From the NCBI GenBank assembly GCA_964394085.1, contig CAYMWF010000020.1:8215-52903 (forward strand): DNA of 44,689 bases, written 5' to 3'. Below, one piece after another: positions 8,457 through 16,860 of this stretch (positions are counted from its first letter, which is position 1; every line of letters begins with the position of its first letter). The DNA comes from CAYMWF01 sp964394085 [NCBI: uncultured Gemmatimonadota bacterium] (GTDB taxonomy: Bacteria > GCA-2686955 > CAYMWF01). The translations under genes and the position numbers were made by a program. A model generated the notes under the pieces. That model was not told where the DNA came from and ran no database searches. It was given only the letters and a program-made list of their open reading frames with translations.

Positions 8457-8965
8457 ATCCTAAAAATAAAACAAGGCTCGCACCTTCAATACTTACAACA
8501 AGTTCCGCGTACTACAAAACCGCCGACCGCTCTCGACTGCGATCCGGAGTGACTCCTGATAATACCAAAAATTGAACATTGCAACTAAAGCAACCGGTAA
8601 GACTGACGCAGAATACAACCCATTACTCCACAGCCGGGCGCAGACGAGAGGTGTAAACACACACCGTTTCGCGGCAGCAAAACGCCGACCTCGATTCCCT
8701 CTCCTGACCCCGACGAACGAGCCGGTTTTCACCTCCCAGCCACGGGCGAATCACCTCCACCATGAACACGTGTTCCAGATTCATGCGTTCCAGGTTCACC
8801 ACTGCGTTAACCTTGATTTTATCGTGTGAACCCACACTTGAGCCCTACCAATCGGTGCTTTCGGTGGCCCCAGACTTCGCCCTGTCGATCGATTCAGTCC
8901 GCTTACAGGAATTCACCGATTGAACTTGTTTCTTCAGGAACTCACCGCTGGTTAACCACTAATAT

Positions 8966-8994
8966 TTGCTCTCCAGAATCATACCGGCTATACT
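8966..8994 (+). promoter_or_regulatory. Candidate sigma70-type promoter of the beta-helix gene at 9038
   Basis: TTGCTC (8966-8971), 17-bp spacer, TATACT (8989-8994). Predicted start near 9001, about 37 nt before the ATG. The beta-helix gene at 26551 has the same arrangement (TTGCCT-17-TATACT). Confidence 0.6.
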
Positions 8995-9037
8995 GTAAAT
9001 GCAATCAGTAACGAAAATCACGAAAAGGAACGGACAA

Positions 9038-12000
9038 ATGAAACAGGCGATTGTTATTCTCTTTCTACTGACCCTTACGGCGGAAAGCTCCCACGCGGCG
9101 ACCATTCGCGTCCCCTCCGAACAGCCGACCATCCAGGCGGGAATCGACGCGTCCGTAGACGGCGACACGGTGCTCGTGGCCGACGGTACTTACTCCGGTA
9201 CTGGCAACAGAGAAATCGACTACCTTGGCAAAACTGTAACCGTCACGTCAGAGAACGGGGCCGATTATTCGATTATCGACTGTGAAAAGAACGGCAGGGG
9301 ATTCAATTTCGTCAGCGGTGAGGATTCCTTCTCAAAGCTGGAAGGATTCACAATCACGAACGGATGCCCTCCCGATCACGGCGGCGGGATCTATCTTTAC
9401 GAATCCTCGCCGGATATAGCCGATTGCATCATATCCGGAAATATCGGTTCAGGTTATTCCGGCAGCGGCGGCGGGATATACTGCCGGTCATCTTCACCAG
9501 ATATTTCTCATTGCCGAATAATCGATAATATTGCACTCGGAGCGATCAGTGACGGCGGCGGGATCAAATGTTACGATTCATCTTCCCCGGCGATTGCATA
9601 CTGCATTATTTCCGGAAATACCGTCGGCGATGACGGCGGCGGGATTTCCTCCGGTTTCTCATCACCGGAACTTTTCAATTGTAACATTACCGGGAATATC
9701 TCTGACAATCGCGGCGGTGGGATCTATCTGTATAAATCCCCATCAGATATCACGGGATGCATTATTTCGGAGAATACGTCTTCGAATCAGGGCGGTGGGA
9801 TATATATCGAGAATTCTTCCCCATCGATGACTGATTGTTTTGTACAATTAAATTCCTCGAATAACGAAGGAGGGGGGATCTTCTGCAACTGGTTCTCCTG
9901 CTTGACTCTCACGAACAATTTAATAACAGATAATTCAACGAGGGTCGGCGGCGGAGTTTATTGCGAGGACTCATCCTTGTATTTTACCAATTGCACTTTA
10001 TCCAGAAATTCTGCTTCAAACGGCGGCGGAATATATTGCCTGGAGTCCAACCTGACCATCGTAAATTCCATACTCTGGGACGATGCACACGAAGAGTTGA
10101 TCGTTGACTCCGGAACTCCTTTGATAACTTATTCCACCATCCAGGGCGGCTGGGAGGGTGAAGGCAATATCGATGAGGATCCCATGTTCACAGCACCACA
10201 GGAGGGCGACTTTCACTTGCTGCCAGACTCTCCAAGCATCGATTCGGGAGACCCTTTTTCAAGACTGGATCTAGATAGCACCATCAATGATATGGGCTGT
10301 TACGGAGGGATGGGTGATCTGCCTGAGGGGGTTATCGGAGGATCGGTATCCGGTAAGCTGTCCAAATCTGGATCCCCTTATATTATTTCGGAGAACCTGG
10401 TGATTGAATCCGACAGTACTCTCATTGTGGAAAAGGGTGTAGAGCTTCTTCTGCACAACCATGGTGGCATCACCGTGTATGGGGAATTGCTCGCGGAAGG
10501 AGCCCCCGATGATTCGATAACCATAAAAAGATATCGGGACTGGGACATTGGCGCAGGGATTCGTTTCGACGGAGGAAGTGGAACACTTGTCTATTGCACG
10601 ATCAAGCACTGTCGCAACAGATTCGCGGGTGCGATCTATTGTCGCAGGGCTTCGCCAACTGTGTCGGATTGCTTCATATCAGAGAATACGGCTGACAGGT
10701 ACGGTGGAGGGCTCTATTGCTTCGATTCTTCCGATCCGTCAATTCGAAACTGCCGTATCACAGGAAATACAAGTGCTTTCGGCGGCGGGATCTATCTTTA
10801 CGAATCCTCGCCGGATATAGCCGATTGCATCATATCCGGAAATATCGCTACCATGAATGGAGGCGGGATCTATTGCTACAAAGGCGACTCCCCGGTCATC
10901 TCGCACTGCGAAATATCAGGGAATCAGACTTCCGACTCCGACGGAGACGGCGGAGGAATCTACTGCTATCGCTCCTCCCCGACCTTTATGAACTGCATCA
11001 TTACCGGGAATAAAACCAGGGGATTTTACGACTGCGATGGCGGCGGAATCTATTGCGATGACTCCTGCCCGGAATTATCAGGCTGCACAATTTCGGAAAA
11101 CACCGCTGGAGAAGGAGGAGGAATATATTGCAAAAACGACTCCTCACCGGTTATCACCGAGTGCGTGATTATCGGGAATCTGGTCGTTGATGATGGAGGT
11201 GGGCTCTTTTGTATAGAGTCCTCCCCGATTATCACGAGCTGCGATATAATCGGGAACATCACTACAAGCTGGGCAAGCGGCGGCGGTGGAATCTATTGCG
11301 GAAATTCCTCTCCGTATATAACGGGCTGCAGTATAACCGGAAATTCAGCCGAGGACTACGGCGGTGGGTTCTATTGTAACTATTATTCATCACCATTCAT
11401 AGTCGACTGCACAATAGATGGGAATTCGGCCGGTGACTTCGGCGGCGGACTCCGATGCTACGACTCTTCCTCCCCGACCATTATAAATTGCAGTTTAAGC
11501 GGGAATACAGCCGGTTATCACGGTGGAGGGCTTTATATCTATGGTTCATCGCCGATAATCACCAACTGCATATTCTGGGGAGATTCACCTGAAGAAATAT
11601 ATGTTTATTCGGGAAACCCGGTCGTCGCTTTTTCAGACATCCAAGACGGCTGGCCAGGAGAAGGCAATCTCGATACCGATCCTTTCTTCGTAAAGAGGGA
11701 ATGGGGAGACTACAGAATATGCTGGGATTCGCCCTGTATAGACTCCGGTCATCCCGATTCTCTCGATCCCGACGGAACGAGAATTGATATGGGCGCTCAT
11801 TACTTCGATCAGGCCAAAGAGCTACTCGTCTATCTTTCACCCGAAACCTGCGAAATCGCTCCAGGCATCCATGGTTCGGTCTGCTATACCGTTTGCAATT
11901 CCAAGCCTTTTGAAATCAGTTTCGGCACCGCCGCAGTCATACGCCTTCCAGACGGTTCTCCCTGGGCAGGCAACCCGCTGGAGGAAGCGACTTACGCCTC

Positions 12001-12166
12001 GATCGCGCCATCCAGCAATATCAGTTGCGAATTCATTTATCAGGTGCCACCCGGATGGCTCTCCGGAACCTACTCCTTCGCGACCGGCGTCGGATCCGGC
12101 AGCCGGATCTTCGATCTCGACCACTTCGAATTTACCGTTGTCAAAGGTAGCGGGGACACCGAATAA
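9038..12166 (+). CDS. Secreted protein with two right-handed beta-helix domains
   Basis: 1042 residues. The ATG at 9038 has AAGGAA about 8 nt upstream and begins a clean signal peptide (KQAIVILFLLTLTAESSHAA); a longer frame from 8999 lacks a ribosome site. TIRVPSEQPTIQAGIDASVD then DGDTVLVADGTY is the shared N-terminal cap. Helix 1 (about residues 80-410) has coils of the form GGGIYCxxSSPxIxxCxIxGN. A linker (about 420-510, GGSVSGKLSKSG, LVIESDSTLIVEKG) leads into helix 2 (about 515-870). A C-terminal Ig-like domain (YLSPETCEIAPG to DLDHFEFTV) is shared with the gene at 16861. Such proteins act outside the cell, often in polysaccharide binding or cleavage or as adhesins; no catalytic residues can be assigned. 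There is no recognisable anchor or type IX sorting domain. Confidence 0.85.
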   Translation: MKQAIVILFLLTLTAESSHAATIRVPSEQPTIQAGIDASVDGDTVLVADGTYSGTGNREIDYLGKTVTVTSENGADYSIIDCEKNGRGFNFVSGEDSFSKLEGFTITNGCPPDHGGGIYLYESSPDIADCIISGNIGSGYSGSGGGIYCRSSSPDISHCRIIDNIALGAISDGGGIKCYDSSSPAIAYCIISGNTVGDDGGGISSGFSSPELFNCNITGNISDNRGGGIYLYKSPSDITGCIISENTSSNQGGGIYIENSSPSMTDCFVQLNSSNNEGGGIFCNWFSCLTLTNNLITDNSTRVGGGVYCEDSSLYFTNCTLSRNSASNGGGIYCLESNLTIVNSILWDDAHEELIVDSGTPLITYSTIQGGWEGEGNIDEDPMFTAPQEGDFHLLPDSPSIDSGDPFSRLDLDSTINDMGCYGGMGDLPEGVIGGSVSGKLSKSGSPYIISENLVIESDSTLIVEKGVELLLHNHGGITVYGELLAEGAPDDSITIKRYRDWDIGAGIRFDGGSGTLVYCTIKHCRNRFAGAIYCRRASPTVSDCFISENTADRYGGGLYCFDSSDPSIRNCRITGNTSAFGGGIYLYESSPDIADCIISGNIATMNGGGIYCYKGDSPVISHCEISGNQTSDSDGDGGGIYCYRSSPTFMNCIITGNKTRGFYDCDGGGIYCDDSCPELSGCTISENTAGEGGGIYCKNDSSPVITECVIIGNLVVDDGGGLFCIESSPIITSCDIIGNITTSWASGGGGIYCGNSSPYITGCSITGNSAEDYGGGFYCNYYSSPFIVDCTIDGNSAGDFGGGLRCYDSSSPTIINCSLSGNTAGYHGGGLYIYGSSPIITNCIFWGDSPEEIYVYSGNPVVAFSDIQDGWPGEGNLDTDPFFVKREWGDYRICWDSPCIDSGHPDSLDPDGTRIDMGAHYFDQAKELLVYLSPETCEIAPGIHGSVCYTVCNSKPFEISFGTAAVIRLPDGSPWAGNPLEEATYASIAPSSNISCEFIYQVPPGWLSGTYSFATGVGSGSRIFDLDHFEFTVVKGSGDTE
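9379..9446 (+). repeat. 68-bp exact direct repeat, copy 1
   Basis: Identical at every base, including synonymous sites, to 10780-10847 in the same gene. It encodes the coil GGGIYLYESSPDIADCIISG in helix 1. The offset is 1401 bp, a multiple of three, so the frame is kept. Confidence 0.95.
10780..10847 (+). repeat. 68-bp exact direct repeat, copy 2
   Basis: Second copy of the 9379-9446 repeat, placed in helix 2 of the same protein. Identity stops sharply at both ends, which points to recent duplication or gene conversion. Confidence 0.95.
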
Positions 12167-12190
12167 CCTTGTTGCCTGAATCCACGAGAT

Positions 12191-12208
12191 TTTTCCTTAC
12201 GTGAAGAC
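12191..12208. repeat. Degenerate member of the CACGTG palindrome family
   Basis: TTTTCCTTACGTGAAGAC, three mismatches to TTTTCTTCACGTGAAGAA. It begins 25 bp after the stop of the beta-helix gene at 9038. A similar copy sits 26 bp after the stop of the paralogue at 16861. Confidence 0.5.
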
Positions 12209-12404
12209 AGACTCTTCCGATGGTGGGGATCCGGCACGGTTCCCGGTCAGATAGCCGAGAAGGCTGCTTCCCCGGGTTCGCCCGATCCCGGTAACCGGCT
12301 GCCGGATCATGTCGCACCGTTAAATCCCGATTGGAGATATCCAAGAGAAGATTCGGGTCTCTCGCGGCGGCATCCGGCCGGATCCCGTGTATATAACCTA
12401 TTTT

Positions 12405-12433
12405 TTGACAAATAACGACGGACCGGATACATT
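12405..12433 (+). promoter_or_regulatory. Strong sigma70-type promoter, apparently leaderless
   Basis: TTGACA (12405-12410) is a perfect -35 box, the spacer is 17 bp and the -10 box is TACATT (12428-12433). The start would fall at about 12440, one base from the ATG at 12441. There is no purine-rich ribosome site between. Confidence 0.6.
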
Positions 12434-12440
12434 TCTTTAC

Positions 12441-12833
12441 ATGGATGCGAGAACTTTCAGGATAATAAACAGGCTTTTATGGGATTACACCATATCGCCG
12501 GAGGATGTTTACGAAGTTATCCAGGGAAGGAAAGCTTCCTGCGCGCATTGGGATTTCGATACTATATTCCTCAGAATGCTGGAAAGACTCGGCTGGTACG
12601 ACTTGCTGCACGTTCCGGGAGCAGATAAGATCAAATCGAGCTTGACACCTGAAATCATCGAAAAAATTTACCTGCCGGAGCGCCGAAAACATTATGAGCG
12701 GTTACGAAAAATATTACACGGAGAGTCTGTATCCTTTACAAAATGGGGTCCTGAGTTCAGTAAAAAAATCCGGAACTCCCTTTTTTCTAACAGGTGGTAC
12801 AGCACCGGACCGCTCACGGACGATATCCTGTAA
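12441..12833 (+). CDS. Small conserved-looking protein of unknown function
   Basis: 130 residues from the ATG at 12441. The frame also contains a GTG at 12387, but that start would put the promoter inside the coding sequence and has no ribosome site. The protein is helical and charged, starting MDARTFRIINRLLWDYTISP, then EDVYEVIQGRK, FLRMLERLGWYDLLHVPG and LTPEIIEKIYLPERRKHYER. I recall similar short proteins with an N-terminal LLWDY-ISPE motif in scattered bacteria, without known function. There are no membrane segments, no signal peptide and no catalytic motif. Base composition is more AT-rich than the downstream B12 genes. It stands alone between a beta-helix gene and the methyltransferase cluster. 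Confidence 0.6.
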   Translation: MDARTFRIINRLLWDYTISPEDVYEVIQGRKASCAHWDFDTIFLRMLERLGWYDLLHVPGADKIKSSLTPEIIEKIYLPERRKHYERLRKILHGESVSFTKWGPEFSKKIRNSLFSNRWYSTGPLTDDIL

Positions 12834-12999
12834 GGGTTGAAGAACTCCTGTTTTTCGCCGCAATGACGGCCCTCCGGTGTTTCAGCGGACGAGATTGCTC
12901 GATCGACACACGGCTTCGAAGAGAACGCCCATCCCAAACCGAACACTTCTCTCGGGGATAAGATTGTTCGATCGCCCGTTACAGCCGGACCCACCCGAT

Positions 13000-13704
13000 T
13001 TGGAATTGAAGCTGACACTGCCGTCGATCGAGACGCTGGCCCGGATGTGCGCCGCCCAGGCGGGGTATCCTTCGCCGGAAAGGGTGGACTCCGCGATCAT
13101 GGATGAGATTGTTTCCGCCGCCGAATCAGTGGCCGGGACGGTCCGTCCAAGCCACGTGGTGCGCTCGACCGGGGTTGTGCGGGTCGAGGATGGATGTATC
13201 CGCTGCGAGAATCTGGTGGTGGAAAGCATCAACTGGTCGCGGCTGGCGGCTGAACTGGAGGGAGAAATCCGCCTGTGGGCCTTCGCGGTCACCCTGGGGA
13301 GCGCCCTCGACGAGCTGATATCGGAACAGGGCGATGACAAACTGCTGTCAGCCTACCTTCTGGACGCCTGCGGCGCGGCCCTGGCCGTGCACCTGGAAGA
13401 GAGCGTTGCGGAACAGGTGGCGGAACGGGCTGCTTCGCTGGGGCTCGCGTCGACCCGCCATTTTTCACCCGGATACTGCGACTGGGAGATAAGCCGGGGG
13501 CAGGCGGAGCTTCTCAGGTTCCTGGAGCCGGGCAGGGCGGGGATATCCGTAGCCGCCACGGGGCTCATGACCCCGCTCAAGTCGGTCACCGCCGTGGTCC
13601 TGGCCGCTCGATCCGTACCCGGCCGCTCCCCCTGTCCACGCTGTTCGATCAAATGCGACCATCGACGTGAACCGTTCGAAGGGGAAAAAATATGGAAGAG
13701 TTGA
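13000..13704 (+). CDS. Methionine-synthase activation-domain-like protein (B12 reactivation)
   Basis: About 234 residues if the TTG at 13000 is used. The frame is open from a GTG at 12877, but the extra residues look non-coding and contain a direct repeat of GATTGYTCGATCG (12891 and 12962). No start has a clear ribosome site, so the N-terminus is uncertain. The core is IRLWAFAVTLGSALDELISE, YLLDACGAALAVHLEESVAE and RHFSPGYCDWEISRGQAELL. The last matches the SAM-binding region of the MetH activation domain, where the family has a Pro-Gly-Tyr segment. It ends with a Cys cluster (CPRCSIKCDH) that may bind a metal. In comparable clusters such proteins are thought to restore oxidised corrinoid to the active Co(I) state. 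It overlaps the corrinoid-protein gene by 13 bp, which supports that role. Confidence 0.75.
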   Translation: MELKLTLPSIETLARMCAAQAGYPSPERVDSAIMDEIVSAAESVAGTVRPSHVVRSTGVVRVEDGCIRCENLVVESINWSRLAAELEGEIRLWAFAVTLGSALDELISEQGDDKLLSAYLLDACGAALAVHLEESVAEQVAERAASLGLASTRHFSPGYCDWEISRGQAELLRFLEPGRAGISVAATGLMTPLKSVTAVVLAARSVPGRSPCPRCSIKCDHRREPFEGEKIWKS

Positions 13705-14318
13705 AGAAACTGATCAGGGATGGACAGGCCGACGGCACCGCGGAACGGGTGCGGACGCTGCTCGACGGGGGAGCCGAACCCGACGTTCTGCTCAAGCAGG
13801 CCATGATCCCGGCCATGGACGAGGTCGGCACCCTGTTCCAGGAGGGCGAGTATTTCATGCCCGAGATGCTCATCGCGGCCCGGGCCATGCAGCGGGGGCT
13901 GGACATAATCAAGCCTCTTCTGGTCGGAACGGCGGCGTCATCCGCCGGAACGGTGCTGCTCGGTACCGTGGCCGGCGACCTCCACGACATCGGGAAGAAC
14001 CTGGTGGGCATGTCCCTCGAAGGAGCGGGTTTCACCGTGGTGGACCTCGGCGCCGACGTGGCTCCGGCGGTATTCGCGGATGCGGTCAGGGAGCATAATC
14101 CCGCCGTCGTAGGTCTTTCCGCCCTCCTCACCACGACCCTCCCGGCAATGGAACAAACCATAAAAGCCATCAGGGACGGCGAGGGCGGCGGGCAGGTGCG
14201 GATCATGGTCGGGGGAGCGCCCCTGACCGAGGAAATGGCGCTGCGCATGGGGGCGGATTTTTACGGCGCCGACTCTGTGGCCGGCCGGGAATTCGCCAGA
14301 GCGACGGTGGGCGTATGA
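13692..14318 (+). CDS. Corrinoid (B12-binding) methyl-carrier protein
   Basis: 208 residues, the usual length of MtbC/MttC-type proteins. A strong ribosome site (GAAGGGG) precedes the ATG, which lies inside the previous gene. The N-terminal four-helix cap (residues 1-80) includes AMIPAMDEVGTLFQEGEYFM and PEMLIAARAMQ. The Rossmann domain starts at TVLLGTVAGDLHDIGKN, where DLHDIG is the DxHxxG motif whose His ligates cobalt. It continues with GFTVVDLGADV, VGLSALLTTT and RIMVGGAPL. The protein carries a methyl group on cobalt between methyltransferases in the cytoplasm. The UroD-like enzyme downstream is its likely partner and the activation-domain protein upstream its likely reactivator. The methyl donor cannot be read from sequence. 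Confidence 0.92.
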   Translation: MEELKKLIRDGQADGTAERVRTLLDGGAEPDVLLKQAMIPAMDEVGTLFQEGEYFMPEMLIAARAMQRGLDIIKPLLVGTAASSAGTVLLGTVAGDLHDIGKNLVGMSLEGAGFTVVDLGADVAPAVFADAVREHNPAVVGLSALLTTTLPAMEQTIKAIRDGEGGGQVRIMVGGAPLTEEMALRMGADFYGADSVAGREFARATVGV

Positions 14319-14339
14319 ACCGTGGAGCGGCAGTCTGCG

Positions 14340-14364
14340 GCCGGCCGTTTGTGAGACGGTCGGC
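14340..14364 (+). other. Stem-loop after the corrinoid gene
   Basis: GCCGGCCGT (14340-14348) pairs with ACGGTCGGC (14356-14364) over nine pairs including one G-U, with a 7-nt loop. No T-run follows, so it may be an RNA-processing or partial-attenuation structure rather than an intrinsic terminator. The remainder of 14319-14502 shows nothing else. Confidence 0.35.
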
Positions 14365-14502
14365 ACCCGAGTCCCGACACCGCGCCTGCAGGTTTACATA
14401 ATAAATCGCGCATGAAGCTGACGACCGCTTCGCGTTCGCAGCTTATCCGCGAAAGGGTTTCCAAGCGCGAATGACGGGCTGGATCACGATATCGGAGCAT
14501 AG

Positions 14503-15687
14503 ATGATGAAAAAAGAACAGATGAGCCCGAAGGAAAGAGTTCATGCCACGGCGCGGGGGCTGCCCGTTGACCGTGTGCCCGTCTTCTACTGGTTCAACGC
14601 CCACATGGGCGCACGGCTCATAAGCCGCTACAGACAATCCGGCAGCCCGGCGGTGAACGCCTTCGCACGGTTCGTATGGAACCGGTTCGAAAAGGGCGGG
14701 GAGCACGAAGCCCGGGAACTCTGGCGTTTTATGCCGCTCTTCTTCGACGTGCATTCCTACAATTTCGCCAACGCATACAGCCTGGAACTGGGCGCCGACC
14801 AGGTGTATACCGCCTTTGCCACGCCCTGGAAATACGCCAGATTCTACCTGGCCGACGGCCATATCCGGGCCCGCGACATGTACGGCGTGGTGCGAGGCCT
14901 GGGGGGCGGAATCTACCCGGACATGCTCGAACCGGTCATCAACAACGTGGAGGACCTCGTCTCCTACCGGCCGCCCGACCCGGACAGGGACGACCTCTAC
15001 GAGGTCTTCCGTCGTTACAGGAAAAAGTATCCCGAGGCGTCCATCCTTGCCGAGGTCTGGGGTCCGCAGGATTTCACCTCGACGTCGATGTTCGGCATGG
15101 AGCGGTTCATGCTCATGCTTTACGACCATCCGGAGGAGGTGAAAGCATTCTTGAGGCGCTGGACCGATTTCAACATCGCCGTCGCCGTCAACTCGGTCAA
15201 GGCGGGCGCGGATACCGTTTTCATCCTGGACGACTACGGATACGATAACCGCCCGCTCATCAGCATGAAGATGTGGCGGGAATTCATCAAGCCCGAACTC
15301 AAACGTATCGTGGATGCCACCCACGAGGCCGGCGCCCTGGCGGTGCTCCATTCCTGCGGCTTCCAGATGCCGTTCCTGGAGCACTATGTCGAGCTCGAAA
15401 TCGACATGCTCCAGGCCTTCCAGCCGAAAGCGGGCAACGACTTCGCAAAAGCCTTCGCCGAATACGGGGATAAGATCACCTTCATCACCGGCATCGACAT
15501 CCAGCAGGGGGAGTTCATGACCCCGGCCGAATTCCGCGCCGACATCCTCAAAAGCTACGAAATCGGCGGAAAGAAAGGGCGTCACATTCTCGGAACCAGC
15601 CACGAAATCCAGTACACCATGCCCCTCGAAAACATGGCGAGCATGTTCGACACCGTCGCCGAAATCCAAGCGGGCCGCCACGACTGA
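14503..15687 (+). CDS. UroD-like corrinoid methyltransferase
   Basis: 394 residues. Two ATG codons in tandem (14503, 14506) have GGAG about 8 nt before the first. The N-terminus SPKERVHATARGLPVDRVPV is characteristic of the uroporphyrinogen decarboxylase/MtaA superfamily. ILAEVWGPQDFTSTSMFGME and IKPELKRIVDATHEAGALAV follow the TIM-barrel order. VLHSCG near residue 283 gives the His-x-Cys pair that binds catalytic zinc in MtaA/MtbA/CmuA. At the C-terminus GTSHEIQYTMPLENM stands where MtaA-type enzymes have their third zinc Cys, so a different third ligand is implied. It probably moves a methyl group from an unknown methylated substrate to the corrinoid protein encoded just upstream, or from that protein to an acceptor. 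Confidence 0.85.
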   Translation: MMKKEQMSPKERVHATARGLPVDRVPVFYWFNAHMGARLISRYRQSGSPAVNAFARFVWNRFEKGGEHEARELWRFMPLFFDVHSYNFANAYSLELGADQVYTAFATPWKYARFYLADGHIRARDMYGVVRGLGGGIYPDMLEPVINNVEDLVSYRPPDPDRDDLYEVFRRYRKKYPEASILAEVWGPQDFTSTSMFGMERFMLMLYDHPEEVKAFLRRWTDFNIAVAVNSVKAGADTVFILDDYGYDNRPLISMKMWREFIKPELKRIVDATHEAGALAVLHSCGFQMPFLEHYVELEIDMLQAFQPKAGNDFAKAFAEYGDKITFITGIDIQQGEFMTPAEFRADILKSYEIGGKKGRHILGTSHEIQYTMPLENMASMFDTVAEIQAGRHD

Positions 15688-15733
15688 AACCACGGAAGCG
15701 CAAACTCTACCTCCACCGGCGAAACCGTGGACC

Positions 15734-15769
15734 CGGATCCAGAACCGGATCCAGAACCAGATCCGGAAC
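15734..15769. repeat. Three tandem copies of a 12-bp repeat
   Basis: CGGATCCAGAAC (15734-15745), CGGATCCAGAAC (15746-15757) and CAGATCCGGAAC (15758-15769). It lies between the convergent ends of the methyltransferase and permease genes and could form imperfect hairpins through its GGATCC units. Confidence 0.85.
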
Positions 15770-15832
15770 CATCCGGTTTAAACAGCTCCCGGTTCTAGAA
15801 CGGTTGAATCGCTGCCAGGCTACCATTTGATT

Positions 15833-16591
15833 TCACGGCATCCACAGAGGTTGGCAGATGGTGTATAGCGCCAGCATCAGGAGAAGCACGTAGCTGATGA
15901 GGCGCAGTTTCGGTTTGGGGATTTTGCGTCCCAGGCGGAGTCCGGGGATGACGCCCAGCAGCATTATGGGGCTGACGCACAACCCGATCCCCGCCGCATG
16001 AACCGCGTCCATGCCGAATTTCCGGAACAGGAAAAACTGCGAAACCGGCGTCAACGCGGTGAAATAGGCCCAGATCATGGCGCGGCTTCGCTCGTTGGAC
16101 CATGTGTGAGCCATCACCCACATGACCACGGGCGGCCCGCCCATCCCCGAGACGCCGCAGATGAATCCGCTCAGGGGAAACACCCCGGCCATCCAGCCCC
16201 AGTGCAGTTTATCCCGCGGTCGAACCCTGCCGAACCACTGGATGACCACCGCCCCGAGAACGATGCAGCCGAAGATCTGACGTATCCTCTCCTCGCTGAT
16301 GTGCAGGATGATCAGTTCCAGCACCCGGACGCCGATCGGGACCGCAGCCCCGGCCAGGCAAATCGTGAGAAAAACCAGCCGCCACCGGATTTCGCGGCGC
16401 AGCGAATAGAGCCCGATCAGGGTCTGAACGCCGCTGCAGACCGAAATCGCCGCGATCGCCTCGTAAGGCTCCATTCCGAGCAGGATGAGGATCGGGATTG
16501 CGAAAATGCCGAATCCGAAACCGGCGGCGCTCTGCAGCCCACCGCCGAAGATGACGACGACTCCGACAATCACTATCCACTGAACATCCAC
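15833..16591 (-). CDS. TauE/SafE-family sulfite/organoacid exporter
   Basis: About 252 residues from the GTG at 16591 (GGGGG about 6 nt upstream); a GTG at 16621 would add ten polar residues without a ribosome site. The protein is almost entirely hydrophobic with about eight membrane segments. It opens WIVIVGVVVIFGGGLQSAAG and FGFGIFAIPILILLGMEP, the first TauE/SafE repeat, and the second repeat carries GVSGMGGPPVVMWVM, the hallmark Gly/Pro segment. The family moves sulfite, sulfoacetate or similar anions across the inner membrane. It converges on the B12 cluster and may serve its substrate, but the genes are on opposite strands and nothing shows a link. Confidence 0.88.
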   Translation of the reverse strand: MDVQWIVIVGVVVIFGGGLQSAAGFGFGIFAIPILILLGMEPYEAIAAISVCSGVQTLIGLYSLRREIRWRLVFLTICLAGAAVPIGVRVLELIILHISEERIRQIFGCIVLGAVVIQWFGRVRPRDKLHWGWMAGVFPLSGFICGVSGMGGPPVVMWVMAHTWSNERSRAMIWAYFTALTPVSQFFLFRKFGMDAVHAAGIGLCVSPIMLLGVIPGLRLGRKIPKPKLRLISYVLLLMLALYTICQPLWMP

Positions 16592-16732
16592 GAGAAGCCC
16601 CCGGCAACCAATCCCGTTCACGTTTCAGGGTTATCACCCCGGGATTCGACGATTCTACTTGTTTCAACCTCCATCCGAAAGGAACTTTCCCTGCGTTCGC
16701 GAGACGAAACAACTTTTTGCCGGGAATTTGAC

Positions 16733-16752
16733 TTTTCCCCGCGTGGAGAAAA
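16733..16752. repeat. CACGTG-family palindrome upstream of a beta-helix gene
   Basis: TTTTCCCCGCGTGGAGAAAA, two changes from a perfect 20-bp palindrome, 109 bp before the start of the beta-helix gene at 16861. Confidence 0.7.
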
Positions 16753-16860
16753 TCCCGAGCCGGGCCTGCAATCCTGCCGAAGCTGATCGAAGTGGATGGC
16801 CGACCGTGTGCGTGTTAGACTTATTCGTAATTACTGAAAATACGGACAAGGGGAAGCGGA

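Larger units (their letters stand above)
8318..9037. other. 720-bp intergenic region without a convincing gene
   Basis: A weak hairpin (GCCCG...CGGGC) follows the aldehyde dehydrogenase stop. The twin palindrome at 8424-8456 and the promoter at 8966-8994 are listed separately. Short frames on both strands (for example minus 8835-8623) have no recognisable motif and no ribosome site, and could be remnants of a decayed gene. Confidence 0.5.

Noticed and set aside
8623-8835. Minus-strand 70-codon frame in the long gap before the first beta-helix gene
   Set aside because: No ribosome site, no motif and no continuation; it might be decayed coding sequence but cannot be supported.
9379-12000. Regularly spaced DNA repeats resembling a CRISPR or VNTR array
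   Set aside because: They are in-frame coding coils of a beta-helix protein with diverged sequence.
12387-12440. GTG start at 12387 for the small unknown gene
   Set aside because: It would place a near-consensus promoter within the coding sequence, lacks a ribosome site, and the added residues are unlike the rest.
14319-14502. Possible tRNA or cobalamin riboswitch near the B12 genes
   Set aside because: No cloverleaf with a proper T-arm can be drawn, and none of the conserved cobalamin-riboswitch segments is present.
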